From NCBI RefSeq assembly GCF_000196115.1, contig NC_005027.1, forward strand, positions 682,001-746,000: DNA of 64,000 nt, in the 5' to 3' direction. The translations under genes were made by a program, and so were the position numbers. The notes under the pieces were generated by a model, which saw nothing but the letters and a program-made list of their open reading frames with translations, was not told the origin of the DNA and did not search any database. This DNA is from Rhodopirellula baltica SH 1. Its GTDB lineage: Bacteria > Planctomycetota > Planctomycetia > Pirellulales > Pirellulaceae. Below are positions 8,962 to 18,086 of the stretch, piece after piece. Position 1 is the stretch's first letter, and each line of letters starts with the position of its first letter.

Positions 8962-9930
8962 TTATGAGCGAATGACTTCGGGAGCGTTGATCAATTGGGC
9001 ACCGTTGCCGTCGTTGAAATAGACCCGGTTTCGTCCCATGTTCTTGGCCGAGTAAAGGGCCTCGTCGGCACGACGCACGATCGGACCGATGACCAAATCT
9101 TCGTGGGGCGTGCTCAGTCCAACGCTCAGTGTGACTTGCAATTCGGCGGAACCCGCATCGACCGGATCGTTCGCAATGCGGTCTCGCAGTTTGTTGATTT
9201 TGTCGGCCGCGGCGCGAATTGGAAGATGCGTCAAGATCGCGAATTCTTCGCCGCCGAATCGCGAAACGATCTCGGCGTCTTGCATCCCATGACCGAGTCG
9301 TTGCGAAATCTGTTGCAGAACGATGTCGCCGATCGGGTGACCATGTGTATCGTTGATCATCTTGAAGTGATCGATGTCCATCAAGATGAGCGTGAACGAC
9401 TTGCCACCGGCGCGGTAGGCGGAAAACAACTCGTCGAGTTTTTTGTCGAAGGCTCGTCGATTGAAGAGACCCGTCAGACCGTCCGTGCGAGCTTCCGTGA
9501 GGTAGGACTGGATTTGTTCGGTTTGTTCTTCGAGTTGCTGCTCAGCGGCTTCCAAACGTGTTTGCAACTCGGTGTTCGTTGACATGATCTGATTGATCAA
9601 CGTCACCATCCTTGCGTCGCTGGCTTGTTGGTTGTCGTTGGCCCTGCCGTTGCGGGTGGCGCCGGAACGCGATTGTTGCAAACTGATCCTCATCGCGTCG
9701 CTGAGTTCGCCCAGTTCGCTTTGATAGTTCGAAACGTTGCCGGAGTACTCGTTGGTCCAACGTGACAGACCTTCGAGCAAGCCCAACATGCGTTGACGCT
9801 CGTCCTCTTGAATGATCGGTCCTAGTGGGATCGCCTTCGCGACTTTGCCGCGTCGACGTCCGAGGATGTAACCGATTGCAATCAAGACCGCGGCGAAAAA
9901 GAAACCGGCGGCGATCAATGACGGGTTCAC
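8962..9930 (-). CDS. Membrane-anchored GGDEF diguanylate cyclase
   Basis: The enzyme makes cyclic di-GMP. The 322-residue protein has one N-terminal membrane helix (residues 5-24), a coiled-coil-prone glutamine-rich linker (about 100-145) and a GGDEF domain. The active-site loop is SRFGGEEF (GGEEF at 226-230), and LILMDIDHFKMINDTHGH carries the metal-binding aspartate. The residues five positions upstream, where the inhibitory RxxD site would lie, do not fit RxxD, so product inhibition through that site is not expected. No separate sensory domain is visible. The start is GTG directly before the membrane helix. Confidence 0.9.
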   Translation of the reverse strand: MNPSLIAAGFFFAAVLIAIGYILGRRRGKVAKAIPLGPIIQEDERQRMLGLLEGLSRWTNEYSGNVSNYQSELGELSDAMRISLQQSRSGATRNGRANDNQQASDARMVTLINQIMSTNTELQTRLEAAEQQLEEQTEQIQSYLTEARTDGLTGLFNRRAFDKKLDELFSAYRAGGKSFTLILMDIDHFKMINDTHGHPIGDIVLQQISQRLGHGMQDAEIVSRFGGEEFAILTHLPIRAAADKINKLRDRIANDPVDAGSAELQVTLSVGLSTPHEDLVIGPIVRRADEALYSAKNMGRNRVYFNDGNGAQLINAPEVIRS

Positions 9931-9981
9931 GGCACAGCGGAGGGTTTCGAGGAAGCCCTCGGCATTTGCCGAAAGCGACGG

Positions 9982-11322
9982 TTAGGAAGTCAGGCTAGAT
10001 GTTGGATCGTGCGATCCATTGGTGGACACCGGCGAAGCGATCATCTCGCCGCGCGCAATCACAACGAGTCCACTATCGGTCACTGTTAGCCCACGAGCAC
10101 GATCCAGTGCCAGATCATATCCAATTTCCGTTTCTGGTGGGATTTGAACTCCTTTGTCAATGATTGCACGTCGAATGCGACTGTGTCGTCCAACGTTGAC
10201 ATCATCAAAAAGAATGCTGTCTTCAACTTGAGCGTAGCTGTTGATGCGGCAGCCGGTGCCGATGACGCTTCGTCGGACGCAGCCGCCGCTGATGATTGCA
10301 CCTTGGCAGACGATCGAATCGAGTGCTTCGCCTCGGCGTGACGATCGACCTTCGCTTCCAAAGACAAACTTTGGCGGTGGCAGTTGTGGTTGGAAGGAGC
10401 GAATCGGCCACTGTCGGTCGTAAAGGTTCAACTGTGGATCAACGCCGACCAAGTCCATGTTGGCTTCGTAGTAGGCTTCCAGCGTACCGACGTCACGCCA
10501 ATACGCATCTCGTTTGCGATTTTCATCGGTGAAGGGGAACGCGAAAACTTGGCTGTCTTCGATCGCACCGGGGATGATGTTTTTCCCAAAGTCGTGATCG
10601 CTGTCCGGTTGAGTCGCGTCGTCACACAAACGCTCGAACAAGAATCGGGTGTTGAAGACGTAGATGCCCATCGATGCCAAACAGACGTCGGGATCGTCGA
10701 GCGTTGGACGCGGGTTTTCTGGTTTTTCCTGGAATTCCACCAACCGATTGTCGGTGTCGACCTGCATCACGCCGAACTGTCTCGCTTCTTCACGGCTGAC
10801 ACGCAAAGCGCCCACTGTGACATCAGCACCTTTGCGATGATGGAAATTGACCATCGATTCGTAGTTCATCTTGTACAGGTGGTCACCTGCCAAAATCACC
10901 ACGTACTCGGGAGCTTCACGTTCGATTGCGTAAATGTTTTGGTAAACCGCGTCGGCGGTGCCTTGGTACCAATTGTCATCGATGCGTTGTTGCGGCGGCA
11001 CAACGTCGATGAATTCGCCCAATTCGCGGCAGAAGTAGTTCCGCCACGCCACATTGATGTGCCGGTCCAGCGATTGAGCTTTGTACTGCGTCAGCAGCAA
11101 CAATCGCCGCATATCGCTGTTCAAGCAATTACTCAGCACGAAGTCGATGATGCGGTAGGCACCACCAATGGGGACCGCTGGCTTCGCGCGATCCCGTGTG
11201 AGTGGTTCGAGTCGTGAACCACGACCTCCGGCCAGAATCACCGTTACTGTTTGTCGCATCATTGGATCGTGGTTTCCTACCGCGTTGGGCATGTTGGCAC
11301 CCGCAACATGTTCAGGCTGCAT
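9982..11322 (-). CDS. glgC: Glucose-1-phosphate adenylyltransferase
   Basis: GlgC makes ADP-glucose for glycogen synthesis. The nucleotide-binding motif VILAGGRGSRLEPLTRDRAK lies near the N-terminus, followed by PAVPIGGAYRIIDFVLSN, the WYQGTADAVYQN sugar-binding block, VILAGDHLYKMNY and VEFQEKP, then a left-handed beta-helix with SILFDDVNVG and RAIIDKGVQIP. Length (446 residues) is a little above usual because of about 20 extra N-terminal residues. A start at 11262 or 11259 (MMRQTVTV or MRQTVTV) would fit the family better, but I keep the upstream ATG as a possibility. The C-terminal 30 residues after VVIARGEM are poorly conserved. Confidence 0.92.
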   Translation of the reverse strand: MQPEHVAGANMPNAVGNHDPMMRQTVTVILAGGRGSRLEPLTRDRAKPAVPIGGAYRIIDFVLSNCLNSDMRRLLLLTQYKAQSLDRHINVAWRNYFCRELGEFIDVVPPQQRIDDNWYQGTADAVYQNIYAIEREAPEYVVILAGDHLYKMNYESMVNFHHRKGADVTVGALRVSREEARQFGVMQVDTDNRLVEFQEKPENPRPTLDDPDVCLASMGIYVFNTRFLFERLCDDATQPDSDHDFGKNIIPGAIEDSQVFAFPFTDENRKRDAYWRDVGTLEAYYEANMDLVGVDPQLNLYDRQWPIRSFQPQLPPPKFVFGSEGRSSRRGEALDSIVCQGAIISGGCVRRSVIGTGCRINSYAQVEDSILFDDVNVGRHSRIRRAIIDKGVQIPPETEIGYDLALDRARGLTVTDSGLVVIARGEMIASPVSTNGSHDPTSSLTS

Positions 11323-11880
11323 GCTAGCAAAGTCCCGTGAGGACTGTCGAGCGGAATTTAGTTTTCCCTCATCGGCTTGAAAGGGAGTTTCATGCGTCGA
11401 TGTGGATCAATTTCCCTATTTTGACATCCGGCATAACGACCGTCTTCGCCAACATCATCGGTTCGCGAACAGAAAGCCGCGGCCATCATGACATTGGTGC
11501 TCTCGTTGTCTGCACAGCAGCTAACTGGTCCGCCGCCGAGCGCTCCGCGTGGACGACTGGTACGTGGACGACTCGTTTCATCAGTGATCCAGTCCCAGCA
11601 CATCTCGGACCAGATCAGATCACTGGACTGGCGGCGTGCGGAAGCTGGATTGCTGGCGTGGGAAACGTTTTCGACAACTTGTCTCCGGTTCAAAGTGAAC
11701 CAAATGGGCACCGGTCGCAGTAGTACTGCTTCTCGAAAACTCATGGGTGCGTCCGCGATTCGGAGGCGTGCAACTCATGGCAATTGTTTGGACGAGGTCG
11801 CGAAACATTGCGTTGACTTCGCCACGGTACGAGCGAAATATCACTCACCCGCCCATCCCCCTTTGGAGAACACTCTCACG
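11323..11880. other. Gene-free divergent region between glgC and the HtrA-type protease
   Basis: No convincing gene lies here. The protease frame stays open upstream to 11488, but its translation looks like random sequence rather than protein. A 15-base tandem pair (CGTGGACGACT at 11548 and again at 11563) and several short symmetric pieces are present. The stretch should hold the divergent promoters of both neighbours, but I cannot place them. Confidence 0.5.
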
Positions 11881-13377
11881 ATGCGTAATCAATGGAAACC
11901 AATCAGTTTTGCTTTGGGAAGTTTGTGGGTCGCCACGCTGACCGCCGCCGTGGTGGTTAGCCTGCCGGATGGGTTGCGATCAGACGCGATGGCAGATCAA
12001 ACGACCCAGCGAGCCGGTGCGATCGATCCGGGCCAAGGATTGAACACGGCTCAAGACTTGTCTGCGTCGTTTCGAACGGTCGCCGAAGCGATGCGACCCA
12101 GCGTTGTCAGCGTCAGTTCAAAGACCAGCGCGAAGGCCGTTGCAAGTCGGTTGCCGCCAGGACTGCGAAGCCAGTTGCCGCCAGGATTTGAGAAGTACTT
12201 TGAGGATCCGTCTCAGGGTGGCCGTCAAATGCCTGAACGAGAAGGCCAAGGCAGCGGCGTGATCGTACGAGAAGACGGTTACATTCTGACCAACAACCAT
12301 GTGGTCGAAGACGCTGACGAAGTTTACGTCGAACTGAGCGATGATCGGCGGTTGGAAGCGGAAGTGGTTGGAACCGATCCTGAAACCGATTTGGCCGTTT
12401 TGAAGATCGAAGCTGACAACCTGCGAGCGATCGCGTTTGGCGATTCCGATGCCATTCAGGTCGGCGATTGGGTGCTGGCGATTGGCAGTCCCTTCGGTTT
12501 GGATCAAACCGTCACCGCGGGCATCATCAGTGGAAAGAATCGGAACCGCCGCATTGTTAACAACGGCAACGGGTTCGAAGACTTCTTGCAGACTGATGCG
12601 GCGATCAATCCGGGCAACTCCGGCGGCCCGTTGGTCAATTTGCGAGGTGAATTGGTCGGGATCAACACCGCGATTCTGTCACGAAGTGGTGCGAGTGCCG
12701 GGATTGGATTCGCGATTCCGGTCTCGTTGGCTCGTCCCGTTCTGACATCGATCATCGAGTATGGCCAAGTGCGTCGTGGTTTCTTGGGTGCCCAAGTTCG
12801 TGACGTGACACCTGAGTTGGTCGCCGAGATGGGTTTGAAGGTTGACGACGGTGCTTTGATTCAAGGTGTGTTGGACAAGCAGCCCGCTGCCAACGCCAAT
12901 CTGCAACCAGGTGACGTCGTTGTCAGTGTTGATGGAAAGAAAGTCCGCAGCAGTTCGCAATTGGTCAACTACATCGCCAGTCGTCCGCCTGGGGCGAGCG
13001 TTGCGATGGTGATCAACCGCGATGGCGAAACGTTGACCAAGACCGTCAACTTGCAGGAACGAACCAGCGAAGCGATGGCGATGTTCAACGGTGGTAGCGT
13101 CTTGGGCGCAAAGCTTGAACCCATCACGCCCGAGTCCGCACAACGCTACGGATACTCAGGGATGGATTCGGGCCTGATCGTTCTCAGTGTGGAGGACGGA
13201 GGCATTGCGGATGAGTCGGGATTGATGGCGGGCGATGTGATCGAGAGTGCCGGTGGCAACGCGGTCAGCTCCGTCACGGCTTTGCAAGCGATCATCACAG
13301 AAGCGAAACGGCAGGGCATTCCTTTGCGATTGATCATTCGCCGTGGGAACACACGCATGATTGTGCCGCTGCAGTGA
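11881..13377 (+). CDS. HtrA/DegP-family serine protease with two PDZ domains
   Basis: This is a 498-residue envelope quality-control protease. Residues 8-28 form a signal anchor. The trypsin-like domain has the triad H140 (ILTNNHVVEDAD), D170 (DPETDLAVLKIE) and S247 (INPGNSGGPLV), all intact. PDZ1 (about 280-370) starts at RRGFLGAQVRDV and contains ANLQPGDVVVSVDGK; PDZ2 (about 400-495) contains DESGLMAGDVIES. I set the start at the ATG directly before the membrane segment, not at the open frame 131 codons upstream. A hairpin terminator follows about 50 bases after the stop. Confidence 0.9.
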   Translation: MRNQWKPISFALGSLWVATLTAAVVVSLPDGLRSDAMADQTTQRAGAIDPGQGLNTAQDLSASFRTVAEAMRPSVVSVSSKTSAKAVASRLPPGLRSQLPPGFEKYFEDPSQGGRQMPEREGQGSGVIVREDGYILTNNHVVEDADEVYVELSDDRRLEAEVVGTDPETDLAVLKIEADNLRAIAFGDSDAIQVGDWVLAIGSPFGLDQTVTAGIISGKNRNRRIVNNGNGFEDFLQTDAAINPGNSGGPLVNLRGELVGINTAILSRSGASAGIGFAIPVSLARPVLTSIIEYGQVRRGFLGAQVRDVTPELVAEMGLKVDDGALIQGVLDKQPAANANLQPGDVVVSVDGKKVRSSSQLVNYIASRPPGASVAMVINRDGETLTKTVNLQERTSEAMAMFNGGSVLGAKLEPITPESAQRYGYSGMDSGLIVLSVEDGGIADESGLMAGDVIESAGGNAVSSVTALQAIITEAKRQGIPLRLIIRRGNTRMIVPLQ

Positions 13378-13380
13378 TCG

Positions 13381-13415
13381 ATCGACGCTGAATTGATCGA
13401 TCAACGCTGAATTGA
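13381..13415. repeat. Short direct repeat after the protease gene
   Basis: Two 16-base copies, ATCGACGCTGAATTGA (13381-13396) and ATCAACGCTGAATTGA (13400-13415), differ at one base and have a 19-base period. They lie between the protease stop and its terminator. Function is unknown. Confidence 0.7.
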
Positions 13416-13424
13416 AACGAATGC

Positions 13425-13459
13425 AAACGGACCGGTGGAAATCATCGGTCCGTTTTTGT
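13425..13459 (+). terminator. Intrinsic terminator after the HtrA-type gene
   Basis: The arms AAACGGACCG (13425-13434) and CGGTCCGTTT (13446-13455) form a perfect 10-base stem with an 11-base loop, and the right arm runs into TTTTTG. This is the clearest rho-independent terminator in the window. Confidence 0.85.
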
Positions 13460-13516
13460 TTATACTCCGAGCCATCTCGTTTTCTCTCGGCTCTCGTTCC
13501 ATCAGCAGCTTCGCTC

Positions 13517-14413
13517 ATGTCTCACGCGCCCCATTCACCCTACACGCAACCGGTTCCCAATTCACCTTCCGGTGGCGGTGGTTCGTCAAAGAACACCGTT
13601 ATCATTGTCGCCATCGTTTCCGTAACGATGTTGTTGATGTGCGGCGGTGTGTTGGGGTTGGGGTACTACGCCGTCGAACGACTCGCGAAGGAAATCAATG
13701 CGGTCAATTACGACTACATGATCGACGACGAAGAAACTCCTCATGCATTGATGTATGCATTGAAAGAGAATGAAACCATCCGAGAGCAGGTGGGTGAGAT
13801 GGAATCGGTCGAATTCGCGGCGGAACACAATCTTGACAATGCGATCTACACCGAAAACTACTATTACCGAGTCATTGGGACGGATGGCGACGCAATTGTT
13901 CGAGCCGAACTCAGCGACAAAGAAGATGTTTGGTTTGACCGCGTGGATTGGGTTCCCGACGAAACCGATTTGGACACTCGCGTCGAACTGGAGACACTCC
14001 CAGTGCCGTTTGATCTGATTTCGTCACACGAGACTTACGAGTTGATCAAAGACAACGAAGTGATCAAAAACGAAGTGGGCAACGTCAGCTATGTTGCGTA
14101 TGACTGGGAACTCACCGACGAATACACCGAGATCGAGGACACCAGTTACGTCCTTTCGGTTCGAGGCGATACGGGTAAGACACATGTCCGCGTCGCGTTT
14201 GATGATTACGACTACGAGACACCAGAGCGAATTGAATGGATGAAAGATCCGGAGAACCCGGTGCTCATCTATGGGGAGCCAGCTGAGGACTCGAAGATGG
14301 AGAAAGAAAATCCATCGCCGAGCAATCAGGATTCAGCCGAGTCGGAAACGGTTGATCCTGAAACAGTTGATCCTGAAACGGACAACTCGGACGACGCTGA
14401 AATCAGCGAGTGA
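13517..14413 (+). CDS. Membrane-anchored acidic protein with two Coa1-like repeats
   Basis: The 298-residue protein has a proline-rich cytoplasmic head, a glycine-serine linker, one membrane helix (about residues 28-50) and an acidic exported part. Two similar units follow: one contains YALKENETIREQVGEMESV, the other YELIKDNEVIKNEVGNVSYV, each followed by strands ending in a G-x-[DT]-G turn and a [RV]A-E/F-D run. This unit resembles the Coa1-type fold (helix, small beta sheet), but I cannot confirm that. The last 40 residues are low-complexity E, D, S and T with two VDPET copies. The start is the ATG at 13517; the open frame upstream runs into the terminator. Confidence 0.75.
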   Translation: MSHAPHSPYTQPVPNSPSGGGGSSKNTVIIVAIVSVTMLLMCGGVLGLGYYAVERLAKEINAVNYDYMIDDEETPHALMYALKENETIREQVGEMESVEFAAEHNLDNAIYTENYYYRVIGTDGDAIVRAELSDKEDVWFDRVDWVPDETDLDTRVELETLPVPFDLISSHETYELIKDNEVIKNEVGNVSYVAYDWELTDEYTEIEDTSYVLSVRGDTGKTHVRVAFDDYDYETPERIEWMKDPENPVLIYGEPAEDSKMEKENPSPSNQDSAESETVDPETVDPETDNSDDAEISE

Positions 14414-14434
14414 TACGGGCTGGGCAGCGTGCTG

Positions 14435-14470
14435 TTTTTTAGCCACCGAGAACACAGGGATCACAGAGGC
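14435..14470. repeat. Possible dispersed intergenic repeat
   Basis: The text TTTTTTAGCCACCGAG followed by AACACAGGGATCACAGAGG lies between two convergent genes. I recall similar CCACxGAGAACACxGAG words as scattered intergenic repeats in many environmental genomes. There is only one copy in this window, so the call rests on memory alone. Confidence 0.3.
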
Positions 14471-14587
14471 GGGTGATCGGGCTGAGGCATTGTCTGCAAC
14501 CGCGAATCCGCTCCGTGTGCACTGTTGTATCTTTGGCGACCAACCGCCTCGGGTGATCGCTCAGCTCATCAGGCAACGCTTCAAGGC

Positions 14588-15673
14588 TCAGCCTTGGTAG
14601 GCGGAGGAGACGGCTTCGTGGACGATTTTGCCTTCGTGAATGTTGATCGCGGATTGAAGAGGACCGGTGTCTTGTAGGACGCCGGACATTCCCGCCGCCG
14701 CGATTTTCGAAATCCATCGCATTGTTGCGTTGCACAATGCAAAGGTGCTCGTCCGGCCGACAGCACCGGGCATGTTGGCGACGCAGTAGTGAACGACCTC
14801 ATCGATGATATAAGTCGGCTCACTGTGCGTGGTAGGGCGGCTGGTTTCGATGCATCCGCCTTGATCCACGGCGACGTCGATGACGACCGCACCCGATTTC
14901 ATGATGCGAAGGTCTTCGGCCCGAACCAAGTTGGGTGCTCGAGCACCCGGAATCAAGACGGAACCGATTACCAGGTCGGCTCGTTCGAGTTGTTCGACGA
15001 TGTTGTGGCGATCGCTGTAAAGCGTGTTCACGTTGGCTGGCATCACATCGTCAAGGTATCGCAAGCGATCAAGATTGACGTCCAGGATCGCCACGTCGGC
15101 TTGGAATCCCGCGGCGATTTTGGCTGCATTGGCACCCACCACACCGCCACCCAGGATCGTGATGTGCGCGGGGGCAACGCCAGGGACACCGCCCAGCAAA
15201 ATGCCGCGTCCCATCTGAGGCCGTTCCAGATACTTCGCGCCTTCTTGAATGCTCATCCGACCAGCGACTTCACTCATCGGTGTCAACAACGGGAGTTGCC
15301 CTGATGCATCGCGAAGCGTTTCGTAGGCCAGGCAGGTCGCACCGCTATCCAGCATCGCTTTGGTCAGCGTGTCGTCCGCGGCGAAGTGGAAATAGGTGAA
15401 TACCAACTGACCGGGCCGGATCAAATCGTATTCCGACCGCTGTGGTTCTTTCACTTTCACCACCAAATCGGCTTTCGCGAAAATGTCATCGGCCGAGGCG
15501 ACCAACTCGGCACCCGCTCGAAGGTAGTCGTGGTCGGGCAATCCCGATCCGAGACCCGCTCCGGCTTGCACCAAAACGGTGTGCCCCGCTTGAGTCAGTT
15601 CAGCGACGCCGACGGGGAGCATTCCCACGCGGTATTCATCGGTCTTAATTTCCGAGGGCACGCCAACAATCAT
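14588..15673 (-). CDS. ald: Alanine dehydrogenase
   Basis: Ald interconverts alanine and pyruvate plus ammonia using NAD. The 361-residue length is normal for the family. The N-terminal domain carries IKTDEYRVGMLP (R15), KVKEPQ (K75) and FTYFHFAAD (H96), the substrate and catalytic residues known in Ald. The NAD-binding site is ITILGGGVVGANAAKIAAG, and VIDVAVDQGGCIETSRPTTH and VHYCVANMPGAVGRTST complete the signature. Nothing is missing. It lies three bases upstream of the stop of the next gene on the same strand, so they may be cotranscribed. Confidence 0.94.
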   Translation of the reverse strand: MIVGVPSEIKTDEYRVGMLPVGVAELTQAGHTVLVQAGAGLGSGLPDHDYLRAGAELVASADDIFAKADLVVKVKEPQRSEYDLIRPGQLVFTYFHFAADDTLTKAMLDSGATCLAYETLRDASGQLPLLTPMSEVAGRMSIQEGAKYLERPQMGRGILLGGVPGVAPAHITILGGGVVGANAAKIAAGFQADVAILDVNLDRLRYLDDVMPANVNTLYSDRHNIVEQLERADLVIGSVLIPGARAPNLVRAEDLRIMKSGAVVIDVAVDQGGCIETSRPTTHSEPTYIIDEVVHYCVANMPGAVGRTSTFALCNATMRWISKIAAAGMSGVLQDTGPLQSAINIHEGKIVHEAVSSAYQG

Positions 15674-15676
15674 GAG

Positions 15677-16936
15677 TCACTCTGCTCGATGGAATTCGTT
15701 CAAAAGGGTTTGGTGAAGTCGGTCCGCCTCTTCGAGTCGCAAACGCACCACGTTGTTGAAATCGTCGAAATCGTCGGGTTTCAAATACAGATGGCATCGA
15801 TCATCGGAATCACTCGGTAACGATGGGACGTCGGTTCCGGCTTCTTCGGAGAGGACGTAGAACCAATCGTTGGTCGTGATCGCGATCGGGACATTGCGAT
15901 GTTGGGTGATAACACGGGCTTCGTGCGATGGCGACGTGGCATCCGACCGCAAAGATTCGTCGGGCTCCGATTCTTCCGTTGTGGCGTTCTCAACGTTTTC
16001 AAGAACGAATCGTTCGGTTGGCATGAGGTCCCCACTCGGGTCGGATAAACGAGTGCTAATCACAACGGCGACCTCATCGGCGGATGCGACCATGCGAGAT
16101 CGCAGGCCAGATCCACCCGAGCAGACGATCGGCACGTGCAGATGGCACGAACGCCACGGACCGGTTCGATGTCCGATGCCACCATTTTGCCCAAGTGCAA
16201 ATCCGCTGGTTCCACCCAGCACCACCGTCGCGTCGGGCTCGAGCACCGAGTCCAAAACATCGAGCATCGCGTCGACCAATTTGATTTGGCAACCGTAAGT
16301 TCGCATCCACGTTGTGATCCAATCCGGATCGTCTTCGGCGGTGATGCGATGATCCGGCGGCGTGGTTTCATGGACCATGAACGGCACTTCCTCCGGGGCG
16401 TCGTCCTCATCATCAGCAGTATCGGTTTCGATCGGCAGGTCGTCTTCGTATTCATCGGCGTAGTAGGCCGGTTCTTCGGCGACGGAATCATCGCTGAGTT
16501 CTCGCGGCGCGTCCCAGCAATGCGTCAAGAATCTCGAGTGCAACCAAACCGAGTCGCCTTGTGCCAGTCGGTCAGCCGCGACCGCGGTCAGCCGACCGAT
16601 TGAGGTGTCTTCAATTTCAAAGGTTTCGACTTCGTGATTGGAGTCCTCCTCGTTGTCGCTCTCCAGCAACACGATTTCTTCAAACGCGGCGGCCGATTCG
16701 CGTTCCAGCAAACGAGGGTCATCGGTGATCACGACGATCTCCTTTGCCCGCGGCGTGTCCGCCAGTGCATTGGCCCATCGGTCCCATTGTTCGAGAGGAT
16801 CCGTGACCGGAGTGATGGCACGGTTCCATGTAACTCCTTCTGCCGCCATTCGATCGATGGCCGGTGTTCGATTCCATGAGGACCCATAGGCGGAGATTGC
16901 AGCAGGAGTGAATCCTTCCAGCGTGAAGATCAGCAT
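15677..16936 (-). CDS. Sulfatase-fold protein lacking catalytic residues
   Basis: The N-terminus MLIFTLEGFTPAAISAYG, followed by TPAIDRMAAEGVTWNRAITP, reads like the first two blocks of a sulfatase (family: DDxGxGDxxxYG and TPNIDRLAxEGxxFxxAY). The metal aspartates are absent, and the position where C/S-x-P-S-R should follow reads TDPLEQWDR. The C-terminal DHGExLGExG-like block reads GGTSGFALGQNGGIGH. So metal ligands and the formylglycine site are gone. A 60-residue acidic insert (about EEPAYYADEYEDD to DEDDAPEEV) sits in the middle. I start at MLIF (16936), because the open frame further upstream has no family similarity. It has no signal peptide. Confidence 0.62.
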   Translation of the reverse strand: MLIFTLEGFTPAAISAYGSSWNRTPAIDRMAAEGVTWNRAITPVTDPLEQWDRWANALADTPRAKEIVVITDDPRLLERESAAAFEEIVLLESDNEEDSNHEVETFEIEDTSIGRLTAVAADRLAQGDSVWLHSRFLTHCWDAPRELSDDSVAEEPAYYADEYEDDLPIETDTADDEDDAPEEVPFMVHETTPPDHRITAEDDPDWITTWMRTYGCQIKLVDAMLDVLDSVLEPDATVVLGGTSGFALGQNGGIGHRTGPWRSCHLHVPIVCSGGSGLRSRMVASADEVAVVISTRLSDPSGDLMPTERFVLENVENATTEESEPDESLRSDATSPSHEARVITQHRNVPIAITTNDWFYVLSEEAGTDVPSLPSDSDDRCHLYLKPDDFDDFNNVVRLRLEEADRLHQTLLNEFHRAE

Positions 16937-17088
16937 GCGTTGCTTTGGGCCAAATTTGCGTTGAGTCAAAAAACGTGACGTAGGGTTGAACGTGCAGTCT
17001 ATCGCGGCATGGGCCCTCTCTGAATGACGGGTGTTCCGATTGTCGCGGTTGGATCGATTTTTCAACCACTCATCGAATACGTCCCACA

Positions 17089-18030
17089 ATGAATTCGGCT
17101 TCCCCCGTCAGTTCTTATCCCGCTTCCTCGACTTCGGCGTCTTCGGTCGTTGTGCCTCCGGCTTCGCGAACGGCGACCGAGAAATTCCAATCGGGACCAA
17201 GGTTCGAGACGACCGTTGTCACAAAACACGAGCAATCGGTTGTCACCGCACCACCATGCGTGCGTGACACCGTGAGCGTTTGGGACGTGCCGTTTGATCG
17301 TTTGGACATGTGGGGATCGGTCGACGCAATCGACCGGTTGATCGCCGCTCGGACGCCTCAGTACGTCATCACCGCCAATTTGAATTACTGCATGCTGCAT
17401 CATCGATCGCCGCAGCTTCAGCAAATCACCCATCGAGCGGCATTGGTGTTGGCCGATGGTCAGCCGATCGTTGCTCGCAGCAAATTGACCGACCGACCGT
17501 TGCCTGAACGAGTCGCCGGTAGCGAACTGATTGTGCATCTGTGTGGACGAGCCGCCCAACGTGGTCACCGGGTGTACTTCTTGGGCGGAGAAGCAGGTGT
17601 CGCAGAAAAAGCTTCCAAGCGTTTGAAAGCGATGTATCCAGGGTTGCAGATCGCCGGCTGTGAATCACCTCCGTTCCGCAAACTCACCGCGGAGGAGCAA
17701 GCCGCTCAAGACGCGAGAATTCGCGACGCTGGGACGGATTTGTTGTTTGTCGCTTTCGGGCAACCCAAAGGCGAGCAATGGATCGCTGAACACGCCGCTC
17801 GGATCGGTGTCCCCGTCAGTATTCAACTTGGTGCTTCGTTTGACTTTTTGGCCGGAACGGCAAAGCGAGCCCCAAAGATTTTCCAAAGCATTGGCATGGA
17901 ATGGGCTTACCGAATGCTCAGCGATCCAAAGCGATTGGTGCCGCGATACATGTCCAACATCGGTTACCTGTTTTCTGCTCTGACGACCGATTGGAAGAAT
18001 ACGGTCAAAAGCTGGGGCATGACCTCGTAA
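17089..18030 (+). CDS. WecG/TagA/CpsF-family glycosyltransferase
   Basis: This family transfers an N-acetyl sugar to a lipid carrier during envelope polysaccharide synthesis. Signature blocks of the 313-residue protein are ITANLNYCMLHHR, LVLADGQPIV, RVYFLGGEAGVAEKA, LLFVAFGQPKGEQWI and the C-terminal GASFDFLAGTAKRAPK and EWAYRMLSDPKRLVPRY. The first 60 residues are a serine-rich extension not seen in the family, so the start could lie later. A terminator follows. An O-antigen ligase-like gene lies 1.4 kb downstream on the same strand, consistent with an envelope polysaccharide role. Confidence 0.9.
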   Translation: MNSASPVSSYPASSTSASSVVVPPASRTATEKFQSGPRFETTVVTKHEQSVVTAPPCVRDTVSVWDVPFDRLDMWGSVDAIDRLIAARTPQYVITANLNYCMLHHRSPQLQQITHRAALVLADGQPIVARSKLTDRPLPERVAGSELIVHLCGRAAQRGHRVYFLGGEAGVAEKASKRLKAMYPGLQIAGCESPPFRKLTAEEQAAQDARIRDAGTDLLFVAFGQPKGEQWIAEHAARIGVPVSIQLGASFDFLAGTAKRAPKIFQSIGMEWAYRMLSDPKRLVPRYMSNIGYLFSALTTDWKNTVKSWGMTS

Positions 18031-18037
18031 GAGGTGA

Positions 18038-18086
18038 GCGGGAAAGGTGTGTCAGATAACTGATACCCATCTTTCCCGGCCTTTTT
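18038..18086 (+). terminator. Terminator after the WecG-type gene
   Basis: CGGGAAAG (18039-18046) pairs with CTTTCCCG (18071-18078), with a further partial stem inside, and is followed by GCCTTTTT. It overlaps the last bases of the convergent SppA-like gene. Confidence 0.7.

Noticed and set aside
11488..11880. Upstream extension of the HtrA-type protease frame
   Set aside because: Translation lacks a signal peptide and looks random; the ATG at 11881 directly precedes the signal anchor.
14435..14470. Possible tRNA or small RNA near TTTTTTAGCCACCGAG
   Set aside because: No cloverleaf or convincing hairpin; treated as a possible dispersed repeat only.
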